Shown one piece after another: positions 11,101 to 22,721 of a DNA stretch of 64,000 bases. Position 1 is the stretch's first letter. Every line of letters starts with the position of its first letter. Location: positions 1 to 64,000 of the forward strand of contig LGRX02033488.1 in NCBI GenBank assembly GCA_001247695.2. The letters are read 5' to 3'. Under the pieces are notes generated by a model. That model searched no databases and was not told the DNA's origin. It saw nothing but the letters and a program-made list of their open reading frames with translations. A program made the translations under genes and the position numbers. Source of the stretch: Cymbomonas tetramitiformis. Its lineage: Eukaryota; Chlorophyta; Pyramimonadophyceae; Pyramimonadales; Pyramimonadaceae.

Positions 11101-14100
11101 CTGCGATTCTAGAGATAAAACAATACTGGGGTGGTAGCTGCTTGTTCTGTTCTACTACCGACGGCGGCACTAGAGATTAACACTCCCCGATGGCATTATC
11201 AGGGCCACAATCAGTATAGCGAGTGCCTGCAGCGCGATCCAAAAGGCAGGTTAACGTCATACACACGACACTGCGCCAATAGAATAAGACGCTTAGTATG
11301 CTGAAGTGCGAAAAAGAAGATTTCACCTCCTGCTGACTGTTCCGATAGATGAAAACAAAAGAGATGGTAGAACAACGGGCACCGCTTTCACACAGCTGCC
11401 ACACCCACAAGCCGGCAGGAGCTTCAAATCACGACGTGGTACTGGAGGCGTTGAAGCTCAGAGGCGCCTAGCAGTGTGAGCTGATTCCAGACTTGAGCCG
11501 TGAGAGGCGAGGTTGGGACATCGTGGACGGGGGGAGCCTGCGCGAGGGCGCGATGTGGGGTGCACCTGCCCGCTGTACGCAGCCAACACGGTAATTTGCG
11601 AAGCGCTTATCCCCTGCGCAAGTAGATACAGCGCCAGCGCGGCCGCCATGCGCGCCTCCATGCGGTTCACGTAGGTGGAGCCCAAGTTCTCCTGTGCACA
11701 TCACGCAGCAGCATCTCCCACCGTTCAATCAAGGTCTGATCGCACCGTGCACATTTCTTCTCTGTACTGCTTTAGATCCCAGATGTCTGCACCTGCTTTA
11801 TGGATGCTCAATCAACTGATGCGATAACAAACGCCTGGCATACGCATGAACGCAATGGCGGCAACAGAACGAAAGGGGGCCCACCTGCGGGTGTCGATGT
11901 GTCCACCAGAAGACCGCCTTCTGCAGGCAGTCAGGGGGTTGCAAGCGAGCGGTGACCTCCGCGTTGTCCTGGAGCTCAGGGTAGATGTCCGCCATGAGCG
12001 AGCGCATCTCCGGGAGCATCCGGCTTTGCCGTTGCAGCGTTTGGCACGGCAGCCCACTGTTCATGAGGCGCTCCATCACCGAGACTGACAGGTTATGTGC
12101 TGTGGAGTGGTGGGAGTTCACCAGCGGTGGCAGCTGCTTAGGGTCTCCGATCTGGATCAGGTGCATCAGTGAGGGCCGCAAGCACGCTATCACTTTGGAC
12201 ACCGGGCACTCTGCGCTCTCCTCGACGAGCACCACCTGCACGGCCACGATCGACTTGCCCGCTGCGTCTGTACATAGCTCGTCCGAGTACATAGGTCCGT
12301 GATGCGTGCACGACAGCTGCGGCGTTCTTTGGTGCTCACGGTGACGATTCGATCGGAGTGATGACCGTAACGACTCGGTTTCATAAATATGATTTCTACG
12401 GCATTCGATGTGGCACATCACAACGTTGCAATCAGGATCAACTTGCGGTCCACACAAGCTGAGCCGCAACACCCTTCATTGGCAGATTGTAAACCAGCAT
12501 CCAACGGTGAGAAAAATAAAAATCCAACAGTACACAGACAAAGAGACCAAAATAGGCCTAAAAACGATGCGATTAGCGCGAAGCTGCAGTGCCATGTGTG
12601 TAACATCGAGATAAGAGCGTTGTGGCATAGTTCCCAGCATCCCTCCCGCCTGGCATACTGGCGCATCTCATCCCTCCGTGACTGTCCTTGTCGTGACTAC
12701 GCTTCCTCAGTGTTGTCACAGCAAGCACGGCGCGAAGAGGCGAGCCAGCGGTGATGACGAGCTCACCTGGGGCTTCCAGCGGTCCACCAGCTCGGCGTTG
12801 ATGCTGTGACCATCCAAGGTCATCCCAACCACCTTGCAGCGGTTCAGCACCTGCAGGGCAATGTAATGCGCGCGCTCGCATTGCATCCATCAGCAAAGCC
12901 ATTGAGCCGTGATACAACAAATGATTCATTAGCACAAACAAACTCCTCGGTTCTACTCACAGATCGAATCCGCTTCCTTCGGAACCACTCATATCCGGCC
13001 ACATCGGAGACAGAGTCGTTGCCTTGTCCATCAGTTAGATGTATCCTAAGCGTGCGCCACACCTTCGCTGAAGACAAAATGCGGCGCGGGACACTGCGCA
13101 TGCGGTGGGCAGCCAGACGGATATGAGAGTAATTCGATCAAGACGGTCGATATGACATAATTTATTTTAATCGGAGATAGAGCCTGAACAACAAAATGCG
13201 GACCCTGTTTCCCTGGAGGCAGTTGATTGTGGATCCGATTTACAGGCACCGCCCTAATCACCGTGAAGAGAGTAAAGGGCAGCAACTGAGCTGCTCACCT
13301 GCAGGTGCACCGCCTCCCGCACGCGCTGCTTCTCTTGCATGGCGGTCTGATAGCTTGCATGCGCCTCCACTAGCGCCCTATGAGCGCGGCGGCACTGTAC
13401 GCCAAGCATGGCGTACACGAGCAGCGCCCGGTCCTCAAGGCTGAGGCCCCACACGTCTTGCTGAGTCAGCAGCGCGGCGGCGCTCTGCTCGTCCACCTGC
13501 TCCAGAGCCGCCTGCGTACCGGTCCAGCCATCCTTCACCGTCTGCCTCCTCGGGCATCTCAGCGCCTCCTTCAGCTCCTTGCACTCCTCGGGCGTTGCCT
13601 CGCATTGCCTCCCCTCCCCTGGAGCGTCCGCCTCCTTCTGATCCCCCTCGAGGCACGCGTCTTCCCCATCCGCCTCAAGCCCGCGCGCCATGCTGGACAG
13701 CCTCTCCCTCGCACTGTTGCCCAGCAACCTCCGGGTCCTCTCCACTGCCTCTTCCAACAAATCCAGCACCCGCCGAGGGAACCAATACTTCAAGGCGCTT
13801 GTCACTTCCCGCCTGGCCGCGTCGCGGAGATCCGCCAGATGCTTCTGCTCCGTGTCCTCCGCCCTGCCCTCGCCACAGAGAAACTCCGCAGTGCCCACAC
13901 CGTTGGCGTGCCAGCACAGCATGTCAAGAAGATCGCGGCGGTCACGGGTCCCTGGCGGTGGGCCGAGGAGGAATCCCTCCAGCTGCCCGCGGCCGCTGCA
14001 GCGCACCACCGTATCTGTAGTGAACGTCAAGGGGCTTAGCGCCTCGTCCGCCGCCTGCCGCAGCTGCTTCACGGCGGCGCGTACTTGCGCGTCCACTTGC

Positions 14101-16292
14101 CTCTCCCTCGCGACCAGCGCCTCATCCCGCCCCATGCCGCCGCTCCTCACCAGCGCCTGCAGGTGCCTCCGCCCCAGCGCCTCGTTCTCCAAGTTCCGGC
14201 TTCCGCCAACCCGCACCACCGCGTGCTCGTCGCCCAGCAGCGCCGAGAGCACCTCGTTCAGGATGCGGTTCTTGTAGGTCACCACGAGCACGCGCTGCGC
14301 CCCGAGCGCGAGCAGCAGCTTCGCCAGGACAGTCCCAATCAGGGACTTGCCCGTGCCGGGGGGGCCCTGGATCAGCGCAACGCGATGCTCGAGCGCGTGG
14401 AGCACCGCCCGCCGCTGGCTTGGATCCAGCTCCAGATCCCCAAGCCGAGGCGCCTGTGCCTCATCAAGCAGCGCGTCGCGCAGCCCCGTCAATGTGGCGC
14501 CGGGCGCACATGCCAGCCCGAGCACCGCATGCGCGCTCTCTGCCGGGGGGTCCACGCCGAGGTACTCCAAAGCCGCCCGGCTTCCCGGCGGAGGGCCGGC
14601 GCAGCGGACCACCTCCTCCGTGAACGCCAGCTCCTCCATGCGCTGCAGCGCGCGCATCACGGGGTCGTAGGCGCGGAAGTACACCGGGGACTCGACCGCG
14701 ATGAGCTCCTTCGCGGCACACATCGCCGCGAGGGACTCCGCGACGTTGCCCCCTCGTGCCTCTCGCGGCTCCCCGCACAGCTCCACCACCAGGGTGGCTC
14801 CGCGGCAGCACACGGCTGTGGCGAGGACGGGGGCAGCAGCGCGCCCGTCCAAGAGGAAGCACAGCAGGCTACCCCGCATCGGCATTCGGGAGGGCTGCTG
14901 ATGATCGGTTTGGGTGTGCCGATGGGGCGGGCGCGCGTCCGGGGATGGCTCGGCGCAGCAGAACGGCCCGAAGCGCACCGCGATGCAGGCTCCGCCGAAG
15001 CCGAGCGCGCCGCTGACTACCACGCCTTCGAAGTGCGCGTGGTGGATGGTGGCGTCCATCGAGGCGGGTGATTGGCCGGAGAGGAAGGCGCGCACCGCGT
15101 CGCGCAACGGGCGTGTGCAGTCCTCGCGTTCTAGGGCGAAGATCCTGTCCAGGAGATCCTCCGTGCTGTCGTAGGCGCCCGTACGCCTGGCGACGGGCAG
15201 ACTTGGAGGCGGCGAGTGTTGTGGGGAGAGCAGCTCGCGCGTGGTGGGCAGCAGCGGGAACTGCTGCCAGCTGAGGTGGTGGAGATGGACCTCTCGGGGA
15301 GCGCAAGCCACGGACGCTGAGTGGACGAGCTCGAGCAGCAGGCTGACACTTTCGGAGTCTGCAGCAAAGGCAGCACGGTGGCGGTGGAGAAGGCGAGCGA
15401 GCCGTGCAGGCGCGGCCGCGGCAATCCCCCGGAGGATAGGGATGAGATGCGCGCGGAGCTGGATGCGGTCTATGAGTTCCGCGGCAGAGTCCAAGAGCTC
15501 CAGTAGAGCGTTGCGTGAGTGCGTTCCGCTCACGAAGGCGCAGCAAAGCTGACTCAGCAGTGCGCCTCCTGGCTCCACCCCGCAAGGCCGGCGCGCAAGA
15601 AGCGTCCAGAACGGGGGGGAGGACGCTAAGGTGAGCGCCGTGGCGCCCTTGTTCAAATCCACGGCTGCTAGGAATTGCTCCCATGACGAGTCGCTGCGGT
15701 CTTTGAGATGGACGGCAGCGACGCGGTCGGCGCGGAGGCGATCTCGCCTTTCGGAGATATGCAGCTCCACAGTGTCTCCCTGCGCAAGGGGCAGGCCGCC
15801 GGCACGCACCACTCGCGAGAAGTGAAAGTGCACATCCGTGGCTCCGTGGCCCCCCAAGATCTTTGCAAAGCCGTACTCCTTCTCGGCGCATACATTGATC
15901 ACTGTTCCGGACGTCGGTGGGAGAGGCGCTCCGTGCCTTCGTGCCGCTGCAGTCTGGTGTGCCGGTTGGTCTGACGGTGAAGAATTGATTGGCTGCGCTG
16001 GAGCCGTCTGCGAGCGGGCAAGCGTACCACAACCACTGAAGCTTGGAGTGACCTGTAGTGACGCGCTCCTATGGGTTGATGCATACCCTGGGATCGAGCT
16101 CGTGTCCCGAGCGCGCTTTGTGCGGTGCCCAATATCATCGTGGGACGGAGGATCTGGAAGAGCTCGTTTGCGGTTGATCTCATGGCGGAGGTCATCTACC
16201 GCGGAGGAGATTGTGCTCTCAACGGGGACTGAGAGCCGCTTGCCACCCGAGACAGACACTTTACCTTTACGTTTTTTGGACTGTCGCCCCAT
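8142..16292 (-). CDS. Cold-shock domain / ZNFX1-like SF1 helicase / NFX1 zinc finger / PARP fusion protein, five exons
   Basis: Proposed exons on the minus strand are 16292-13299, 12850-12767, 12235-11885, 11691-11566 and 10349-8142. All four introns are GT-AG and phase 0, and the model gives about 1,920 residues. Residues ~129-196 form a cold-shock-like domain (YGFAKI, DVHFHFSRV). The Walker A motif GPPGTGKS is at 643-650. Small exons supply KVVGMTLDGHS, VLVEESAE, GDPKQLPPLV and the conserved YVNRMEA...AAYSGQ block. Exon 5 starts with TIDEFQGNENDFVVVSLVRT and a QSRARRGLYFV motif VI. NFX1-type cysteine clusters follow (~1312-1470, e.g. LPCGHPCPKQCGEPC), then a short coiled coil. Two PARP-like catalytic domains (~1517-1712 and ~1742-1920) close the protein. 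The helicase resembles animal ZNFX1, an RNA-surveillance helicase; the combination is unusual. In both PARP domains the usual catalytic Glu aligns with Gln, so mono-ADP-ribosylation or loss of activity is more likely than polymer synthesis. The lysine/arginine-rich N terminus could be a nuclear signal. Confidence 0.85.
10350..11565 (-). other. Intron 4 of the helicase-PARP gene (1,216 bp)
   Basis: The intron runs from the donor after the codons for AAYSGQ to the acceptor before VRELRRHL. It contains a 204-codon minus-strand ORF (11170-10556) and an overlapping cysteine-rich frame (10847-10581, CAQCCAVCRCQHC). I recognise no family in either. They could be an alternative exon or chance ORFs in GC-rich sequence. 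Confidence 0.6.
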
Positions 16293-16375
16293 AACACCTA
16301 AGAAAATATGGTGCAGCCCTTTGCACTATCGTTTGAGAGTTTTCTTGTGGTTGCTGCACGTTCTTCTAGAATTCT

Positions 16376-16485
16376 CAGTGCGGCACCCTGCGTGAGAAGC
16401 GTTTCATTAGTGCGAAGTACGCAGATTGCATTCACAGTGCGGCACCCTGAGTGAGGAGCGTTTCTTAGTGAAGTACGCAGATTGG
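16376..16485. repeat. ~59-bp tandem duplication upstream of the helicase gene
   Basis: CAGTGCGGCACCCTG begins at about 16376 and again at about 16435. Each copy ends in AAGTACGCAGATTG. It lies 80-190 bp upstream of the proposed start codon, in the probable promoter or 5' untranslated region. Confidence 0.7.
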
Positions 16486-17225
16486 TCATCCAATTGAACA
16501 GAAAAGAAGCTTGAGCTTAGGAGGCGTGTGGCTTTTCGGGGTGAGGTGCATGCGTCTTTTCGTAGTATCTGACGCATGTGCATGAGAGGGCGCAGGCGCA
16601 GGCACAGGCGCACCGGCGTTTGTATTCCCAGTATAGAATTAGGCAAGGGTTGCCGCTTGCTCCGAAGTGAGTTAAGTTCAAGTGTTGCTGTACAGTATTT
16701 CGCCGTCACCCATCGCATGTGATCCCACGCCAGACAGGCGAGTTGCTCCCAGACAGGCGAGTTGGATGGGGATTGCTGATTCAGTCAGATTCTTGAGACG
16801 CGAAAGGACACTTCTGACCTGATGTGAGCGCATTGTTTACGTATGTATGATTGGACCTCCTGACGACGAGAACCCTCGCCTGACGTGAGTGCCGGTTGCA
16901 CGCCGTGATTTGATGGTGATGCCGACTTGCCGAGTTCGACCGACAAATAAACTCGCATCCGATGGCGGTGGACGCGTCCATCGCACGAGACGGTGAGCAT
17001 CGGCAATTCGGCATCCAGCAAGAGCACCTGTGTAACTTTATTGAATTGCAGTGTGTAAACATCCGCTGGTCGTTTGCGAGCGAGATGTATATTTAATTAC
17101 ACTATAGCTTGCTACAAAGTGACTGGCATGCACCAGATACAATTCTATTTAGGTGAGTGACGGATTAAACGTGCTCGATACATGTTGTGCTGGCATTCAT
17201 GATCGTGTCCACAGCATCTTGCAGG
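16486..17225. other. No recognisable feature
   Basis: The sequence between the helicase gene and the 15-kb LTR element holds ORFs under 105 codons on the minus strand, with no known motif. No TATA-like or other promoter element could be assigned with confidence. Confidence 0.4.
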
Positions 17226-17230
17226 GTGCG

Positions 17231-17803
17231 TGTCAGGGTTATGACCGATGACACATGTGTCATACATGTCATACCTGTCAGACATGTCATACCATATCAT
17301 GTCATGTCATGTCATGTCGCTGTCGAGTCATGTCATATATTATAATGACAGACAGTCGTCAGTACGGTCGACTATGACATGTACAATCATATCATCTGTC
17401 ATTTACTCAAGGTGAGACTTGAGTGACACGCTGACACCTGTCATCGAGAGGCCAGTATTTTGGACTCGAGATGGCAAGGCAAGATTGAACCTTGAAGAAC
17501 CAAATGGTTCGGAGAGCTCATCTTCGCTTCAAGCATGTTCTGAACAAGCATGTGAGTATCATATGGCTTATTCGTTCAGCCGATACTGATTGTTCAACCA
17601 ATGCCTTGGGTTCACAACCCGATTGCGGTAGCATCTATGAGATGCAGGGCATTGCGTATATATGAGGTAGCGTTGGGCTACAGCAGTGACTTCGGACGAA
17701 GCACTGCACTCATCACCCGCACATACGTTGCACGAGTTGTTACTGTTCAATAACATCCGTGCTATCATATCATAGGGCTTCGCTTGCTAGCGAGACCTTA
17801 ACA
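17231..17803 (+). repeat. 5' LTR of the 15.2-kb element (573 bp)
   Basis: It is bounded by TG and CA. Its U3 begins with a run of CATGTCATAC and CATGT repeats, where most of the length difference from the other LTR lies. The 66-codon minus ORF in each LTR is a shadow repeated with the DNA. Confidence 0.92.
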
Positions 17804-17825
17804 GTTGGTATTCTGCTCGTCAAGG
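17804..17825 (+). promoter_or_regulatory. Probable primer-binding site
   Basis: Directly after the 5' LTR, GTTGGTATTCTGCTCG starts with the TGG expected to pair with a tRNA 3' CCA end. The first six bases TGGTAT agree with the common initiator-Met type, but the rest diverges, so the priming tRNA is uncertain. Confidence 0.6.
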
Positions 17826-19341
17826 CGAGAACGAGGACAATCTAGTGTGAGTGCAGCAGTAGATATCAAATATTGTGTGCGCAGGTTGCGGAGCGCGAAT
17901 AATAACAGGCGTCGCAATCGCATACATACTGATATATCTGCATATTGACCGCTGCATAAGCGAATATTGTGCGCGAGGATATATCGTCATATTCGCAGTC
18001 ACAGATCGTACATCGCAGCTGATCGTCACCTATACATCGCGAGAAGGTGTGCATGCCGCATATATATGCGCAGCGATCACATATACGCGCAGATACGATT
18101 CGCAGTTGTACGAAATTCGCAATATGAGACGCGGACACAAAAATCATCATCGGAATCATGATCCGCGCGAAAAATAGCACTTGTATCATGTGTTGTTCAT
18201 ATGCGACAAGATGTACTCATTATCAGCAACGCGCACCATCGCGATTTCGATGATCGCAATAAATCGCTTACTGTACACAACGATTACTTTGCAGTTTTTG
18301 ATGACAATATCAGTGTGCAAAATGTCATCAAAATACCGTCATTATCAATAGTTGCAATAATCATCTGCGCGCGTCATGATATCTTGACAGAAATGTGTAT
18401 ACTTACTGGGATTATCATGAATGATGACGAACGATGACAGCATATTGCAGCATGCCGTACAAATCTCTGATGCTTGCCGAGTTATTATAATTCATTCACT
18501 GTCAGATTCGTATACACACCTGCAATCATGAGTGTGTACTGCATACATGCTGTGTGAGTAGCTTGCACACACATATACGCTCAACATGACAGATAATTGA
18601 ATACTCTGCACTCTGCAGCAACATCATATTGTGCATTATTGAGTGTGTGGAGATTATAATGCTTGCAGCACCACATACACACACATATACTTGCAGTATA
18701 CACCATCATTGAGTATATACTGGGTGCATGCATCAGATGTACATTACATCACATGTACATTATTATACTGAGCAACTGCATCACTGTGACATGTGCATGC
18801 ATTATTCATACAGCTTGATCACGATAACAGCTGTAACGTACAAACCAGTTTGATCACGATAGCAACTGGGACATATGGCATCACATCACAATGCATCATA
18901 CATTGCACAAAGCATACTGCTGTGCATGTAAGCTATATTGGAACCCATGTAGTGTAAGGTGCCTGAAGGTGGTCTTAACACCATAATTAGCTCGACATAC
19001 TCTGACGAAGGATTTGGGATGAGTATGTTCGTTCTATGGTGGATCACTGAATGGAATGCTCACCGGAACTATATGTGAAATAAACCAAGCAACTCATCAC
19101 TGTAAGATGAGAATATGCAGGATCACAATCACCACTAAGCTGATATATATCATGTTAGATTTATTCAATACTTGGTATACAGATCATCCTACATGATAAA
19201 TCATCTTCGTATAGTGTAATACCAATAATCACCTGTATACAAGTGTGTATAGTGAACAATTCCACACACACTCACATGTACTCAATCAGCAAGTACATGA
19301 ACATAAGTCACTGCTTAAACAAGTCACTACACTTATGCATC
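17826..19341 (+). other. Non-coding leader of the 15.2-kb element
   Basis: The sequence is AT-rich and full of short alternating words (ATATATC, GCGCG, CACACA). The longest ORF is about 107 codons without a recognisable domain. It contains the two adjacent hairpins at 18811-18868. Confidence 0.5.
18811..18868 (+). other. Two tandem 23-nt hairpins with a compensatory change
   Basis: The segments 18811-18833 and 18846-18868 share a TTGATCACGATA core framed by inverted pentamers. In the first the arms are CAGCT and AGCTG; in the second they are CAGTT and AACTG. The arm substitutions preserve pairing. A third copy with the first arm type is at 22862-22884, on the other side of the nested insertion, in the same element. 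Confidence 0.65.
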
Positions 19342-19346
19342 ACTTA

Positions 19347-19556
19347 TGTCAGATATATAGTCGGGTGTATATATCGGATAACGGAGAATAAACCCTGAGT
19401 TAAGGGTTTCGATATCAGAACGGTAAAAGTCTCAGATTGATAAAAGAGATACACATAAATACTAACGGGTGTTTCCCGTCTACTGGTGACGGTCACCCAG
19501 CCTACTATAGGAAGTGACAGGTGACAGTCTTTACTGTCGGTGTGTCACATCCAGCA
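19347..19556 (-). repeat. 3' LTR of the nested gag-only element
   Basis: 210-bp LTR at the left end, which is 3' with respect to gag. It contains TATATAGTCGGGTGTATATA and an ACTGGTGACGGTCACC palindromic segment. Confidence 0.9.
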
Positions 19557-19808
19557 CACCACCTAGGGTGGTGACCGGAGCTAGTAGTGAACGAAGCAAA
19601 CAAACTCCCTACTCAACTTCAGGAGGAAACTGTAGCACAACTGGGGGCCTGTACTCTTGGTCAGGGCGGTCCCAGGTCACAGCAAGATTGTCAGATACTG
19701 CTGTTACTTTGCTAAAACCCTAAACACAGCTCAAACTCAGAGAGCCCTTCTGCACATCTAGGAGGCTACACTACAGCTAACTCCCAGGCAGGCACGGCGT
19801 GACTAATT

Positions 19809-22117
19809 CTAGCCACTAGTGGTCTTCGGAGCTGTCTGCCCGGCTCGGAGCAGCGTGACTGTGAAGCAGTTGCCGGCCCCCGGGGCCGGTGATGAATCAT
19901 TCGTAGAAGGAATTGACGGATTCTCGATCACGGGAGGCTGCACCGTACCAGGGTGCTGCCAAGTGCCGCCCGACGGTGGAGCCTCGTCATCTGAAGATGA
20001 AGCCGGCGACAGCGGAGGGCCGTCCACAAACAACTCGGCAGGCGGCGGCGGCCCGGGATGCCACGGCATCGGAGCCATGTAGAGTCCCTGCCGTCTCTGC
20101 TCCCGCCGTTGGCGACGAGGCGGAATGGCACATGGCACGTCTGGAATCATGTCAGCTGGCGAATCCTCCGCAGCCGGGACTGCCGAGCCAGTGGACGTAG
20201 CACCACCGACCGGTGGACCCGTGCATGTGCGCTCACCGGCACCACCGACACCGGCAACGGCGTGCGGCGCGGCGGTGGCACAAATCATAAAGAGCGCGCA
20301 CACCAAGGAGGAAGTGAGGAGAGACCTCGCGAACCTCGGAATGCCGTTCCCGCAGCCGTACCGTGGCCGCGGCGGTGCCACCGAGGCACCCTTGTCGTCA
20401 TCGCCGCACGCGGCGCAAGCCGCGGGCTTGTAGTCGATCACGCGCTCCGGCGTTTCAACCGAGGAGAGCAAGTTCATGCTCGCGGCCGGCTCGTCGGGCG
20501 CCCCCAACGCAATTCCCGTACTCTCAATGAAATCGGCAAACGTGCGGGTGACGGGAGGGCAGAAGGGGTTCGGCGGACCGGTCCATTCCTCTCCGGACTC
20601 AACCGACGCGGGTGGGGAGTGCGCGGCCGGCTCCGACACCACCGGCAAGTCGGCAGTGAAGGTGTTGACGTTGAACGTGGAAGCTCCAGCCGCGTGTGCC
20701 ATCTCAGAGAATTCGGCGACAGCGGACACGAGGACCTCACCGTCCTCCTCGCAGAACGAGCACGCCGAAAGATCGGTGAAGACCTCCGGCTTCCCGCCCG
20801 CAAGCATGCAGAGGGCGTCGAATTCCACGGGGTCGCCGTGGTCGATGGCGTGCTGGAACTTCGCGGCCAGCACGGAGTTCTCGGCCTCCTCGGCGAAGGC
20901 GAACGCCGAGAGCCCGGCCCTGCCCCCGTTCGGGCAGTCCCGGTGCCAATGCCTCGCTTTGAATTCCCCTTAGCACACACCTGATTTTGGCAGTACGTGA
21001 TTGTCGCACCGCTCTCGCGGTGGAAGGCCACCTTCCGTGAGACGGACTGAGACCAATTCCCCCTTTTGGGGAGGGGCGAGGCTGCGAAACGGGTCTTGAC
21101 CCGGCGGTCCGGTTTGTCCGCGCGAGGGGTAAACCCCCGCGGAGACGGTTCGGACTCGGCGGCGACGAGGAAGGTGGCCAATTGTCTCTTCAAGTCGAGT
21201 ACCATTGTCCGTAAGTCCTCGATCTCACCCGCCGCACCCGACCCATCAACGCCCTTCTCCATGAAGTGCGTGCCGTGGGAGTACCGGTGTGCGGATGCGG
21301 TGGCGGTGCCCGCCCGCACGTGCTCGCCGTAGCACTCCCGCACCCACTGCTGAATGGTGAGTAGGTCGTGGGCGGCTCGCTGGTCGTGAAGGAGCAAACG
21401 GGACACCACCGGTTGGTAGAAGGTGGCGTCGAGGGCCTTGATGAAAAGGGACTTCACGTCCTCGTCCTGGAGCGTCGATCTCGCCCTCGCTGCCTTGAGC
21501 GCGGCGTTGAAGTCCTCAATGGGTCCATGAGGGTCCACGCCCGCAGCGATGCGGACGGCAAACATGTCCGCTTGCCCCTGGAAGGGGTCCCCAACCGGGA
21601 TCATCCGACGGGCGAACTCGAGCAGGACACGCTTACCGTCTGCTGGGAAGCTGGCGTGGGAGGAGTCCAACCAGTCCGCTGCGGGCGACGAGGGGTCGAT
21701 CAGCAGCTCGATCGTGGAGAACAACAAATTGTTGGCCTCCACGCGGACGGCCAAAGTAGCGTCGTCCAGCGTGAAGAGCGGGAGGAAACCGGTGTCCTCA
21801 GTGACGAATGCCGCCTGCAGGGCAGAGACCATCCTCGTGAAGATGGCCGCCGCGTGGGGCTCCGCACCGGAAAATCTACCCTCCTTGCCGTCGAACAACT
21901 TTCGTTGGACGTGCTTCGCCACCTTCATGTCGAAGTGCTCCCGCTGTAGTGTGCGTACCGATGCCAAAAATGCGGCCCCCGCCGAATTAGCGGCCGGCTG
22001 TGCCGCTGGCGGGGTCGCGGGCGTGTTGGCATGCCTGGCAGCAACGGAGTCAAAAATTGTGCTTAACTTGCGGCGGCGATGCGCCATGCTAGCCGTCGAT
22101 CTAGTAGAAGCAACCAT
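19809..22117 (-). pseudogene. Gag-like polyprotein with a frameshift in the zinc knuckle
   Basis: The best start is the ATG at 22117 (MVASTRSTASMAHRRR). The N-terminal half, about 390 residues, has a helical capsid-like region (HFDMKVAKHVQRKLFDGKEG, then FAVRIAAGVDP and LLTIQQWVRECYGEH). It leads to TYCQNQVCAKG near 20970. There the frame must slip by -1 to continue EFKARHWHRDCPNGG, which together give a Cys-x4-Cys-x8-His-x4-Cys zinc-binding pattern. The second half (to the stop at 19809) is acidic and Pro/Ser-rich and includes a short hydrophobic stretch (SLVCALFMICATAAPHAVAG). No protease or RT follows. The slip could be a lesion or programmed; the run AAGGGGAATTC is at 20961-20972. Confidence 0.75.
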
Positions 22118-22506
22118 GATGAAGAAGACTACAGGGGTGGAGTGAGGCAAGAAGACGTGGAAAAAAAAATGCGGTAGTCTTGGGCGGCCAAGAAATGTGG
22201 TGGGTCGTCGATACGGCTGCCGTGAGAGAGCAGAAATTCTGAGAAGTCGTGTGGTAGATGGCGGCCGATACGAAACGGTGTGGTGACCAACCAGGATGCG
22301 TAAACCAACCCAACGTTAAATCCCGTAGAAAAGATGTCCTCAAAGGCCTACAGCTAGCCGTAAATCAACCCACAAAACTTAGGCCATACCCGCGACTGCC
22401 GGCACTTCCACGCGCGGAGCGCCTCACTCCATCCCAAGCGTCCGGCCTTAGCCAATCATCCTCGCGGTGTCGCAGTGGCTAAATAAAGCGCAAGTGGGGC
22501 CAAACC

Positions 22507-22716
22507 TGTCAGATATATAGTCGGGTGTATATATCGGATAACGGAGAATAAACCCTGTGTTAAGGGTTTCGATATCAGAACGGTAAAAGTCTCAGATTGA
22601 TAAAAGAGATACACATAAATACTAACGGGTGTTTCCCGTCTACTGGTGACGGTCACCCAGCCTACTATAGGAAGTGACAGGTGACAGTCTTTACTGTCGG
22701 TGTGTCACATCCAGCA
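22507..22716 (-). repeat. 5' LTR of the nested gag-only element
   Basis: 210-bp LTR at the right end, identical to the left copy except for one base. The flanking ACTTA at 22717-22721 completes the target duplication. Confidence 0.9.
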
Positions 22717-22721
22717 ACTTA

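Larger units (their letters stand above)
19347..22716 (-). mobile_element. Nested gag-only LTR retrotransposon (3.37 kb)
   Basis: The two 210-bp LTRs (19347-19556, 22507-22716) start TGTCAGATAT and end CATCCAGCA. They differ by a single base (GAGT versus GTGT near 19398). A perfect 5-bp duplication ACTTA flanks the element at 19342-19346 and 22717-22721. The only coding content is a gag-like frame on the minus strand, so the element reads right to left and must borrow pol. In that direction, the sequence after the 5' LTR contains TGGCCCCACTTGCG, a possible primer site; no clear purine tract is visible at the other end. It landed inside the older 15.2-kb element. Confidence 0.92.

Noticed and set aside
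14085..15071. 328-codon plus-strand ORF opposite exon 1 of the helicase gene
   Set aside because: It mirrors the strongly coding minus frame that contains GPPGTGKS; no domain is recognisable.
14869..16032. 387-codon minus-strand ORF overlapping exon 1
   Set aside because: It is out of frame with the cold-shock domain and helicase, and Arg/Pro-rich as expected of a shifted GC-rich frame.
17568..17768. Identical 66-codon minus ORFs at 17568-17768 and 32193-32393
   Set aside because: They are the same stretch of the two LTRs and not genes.
20058..20984. 308-codon plus-strand ORF in the gag-only element
   Set aside because: Antisense to the Gag-like frame, with Arg/Gly-rich composition and no motifs.
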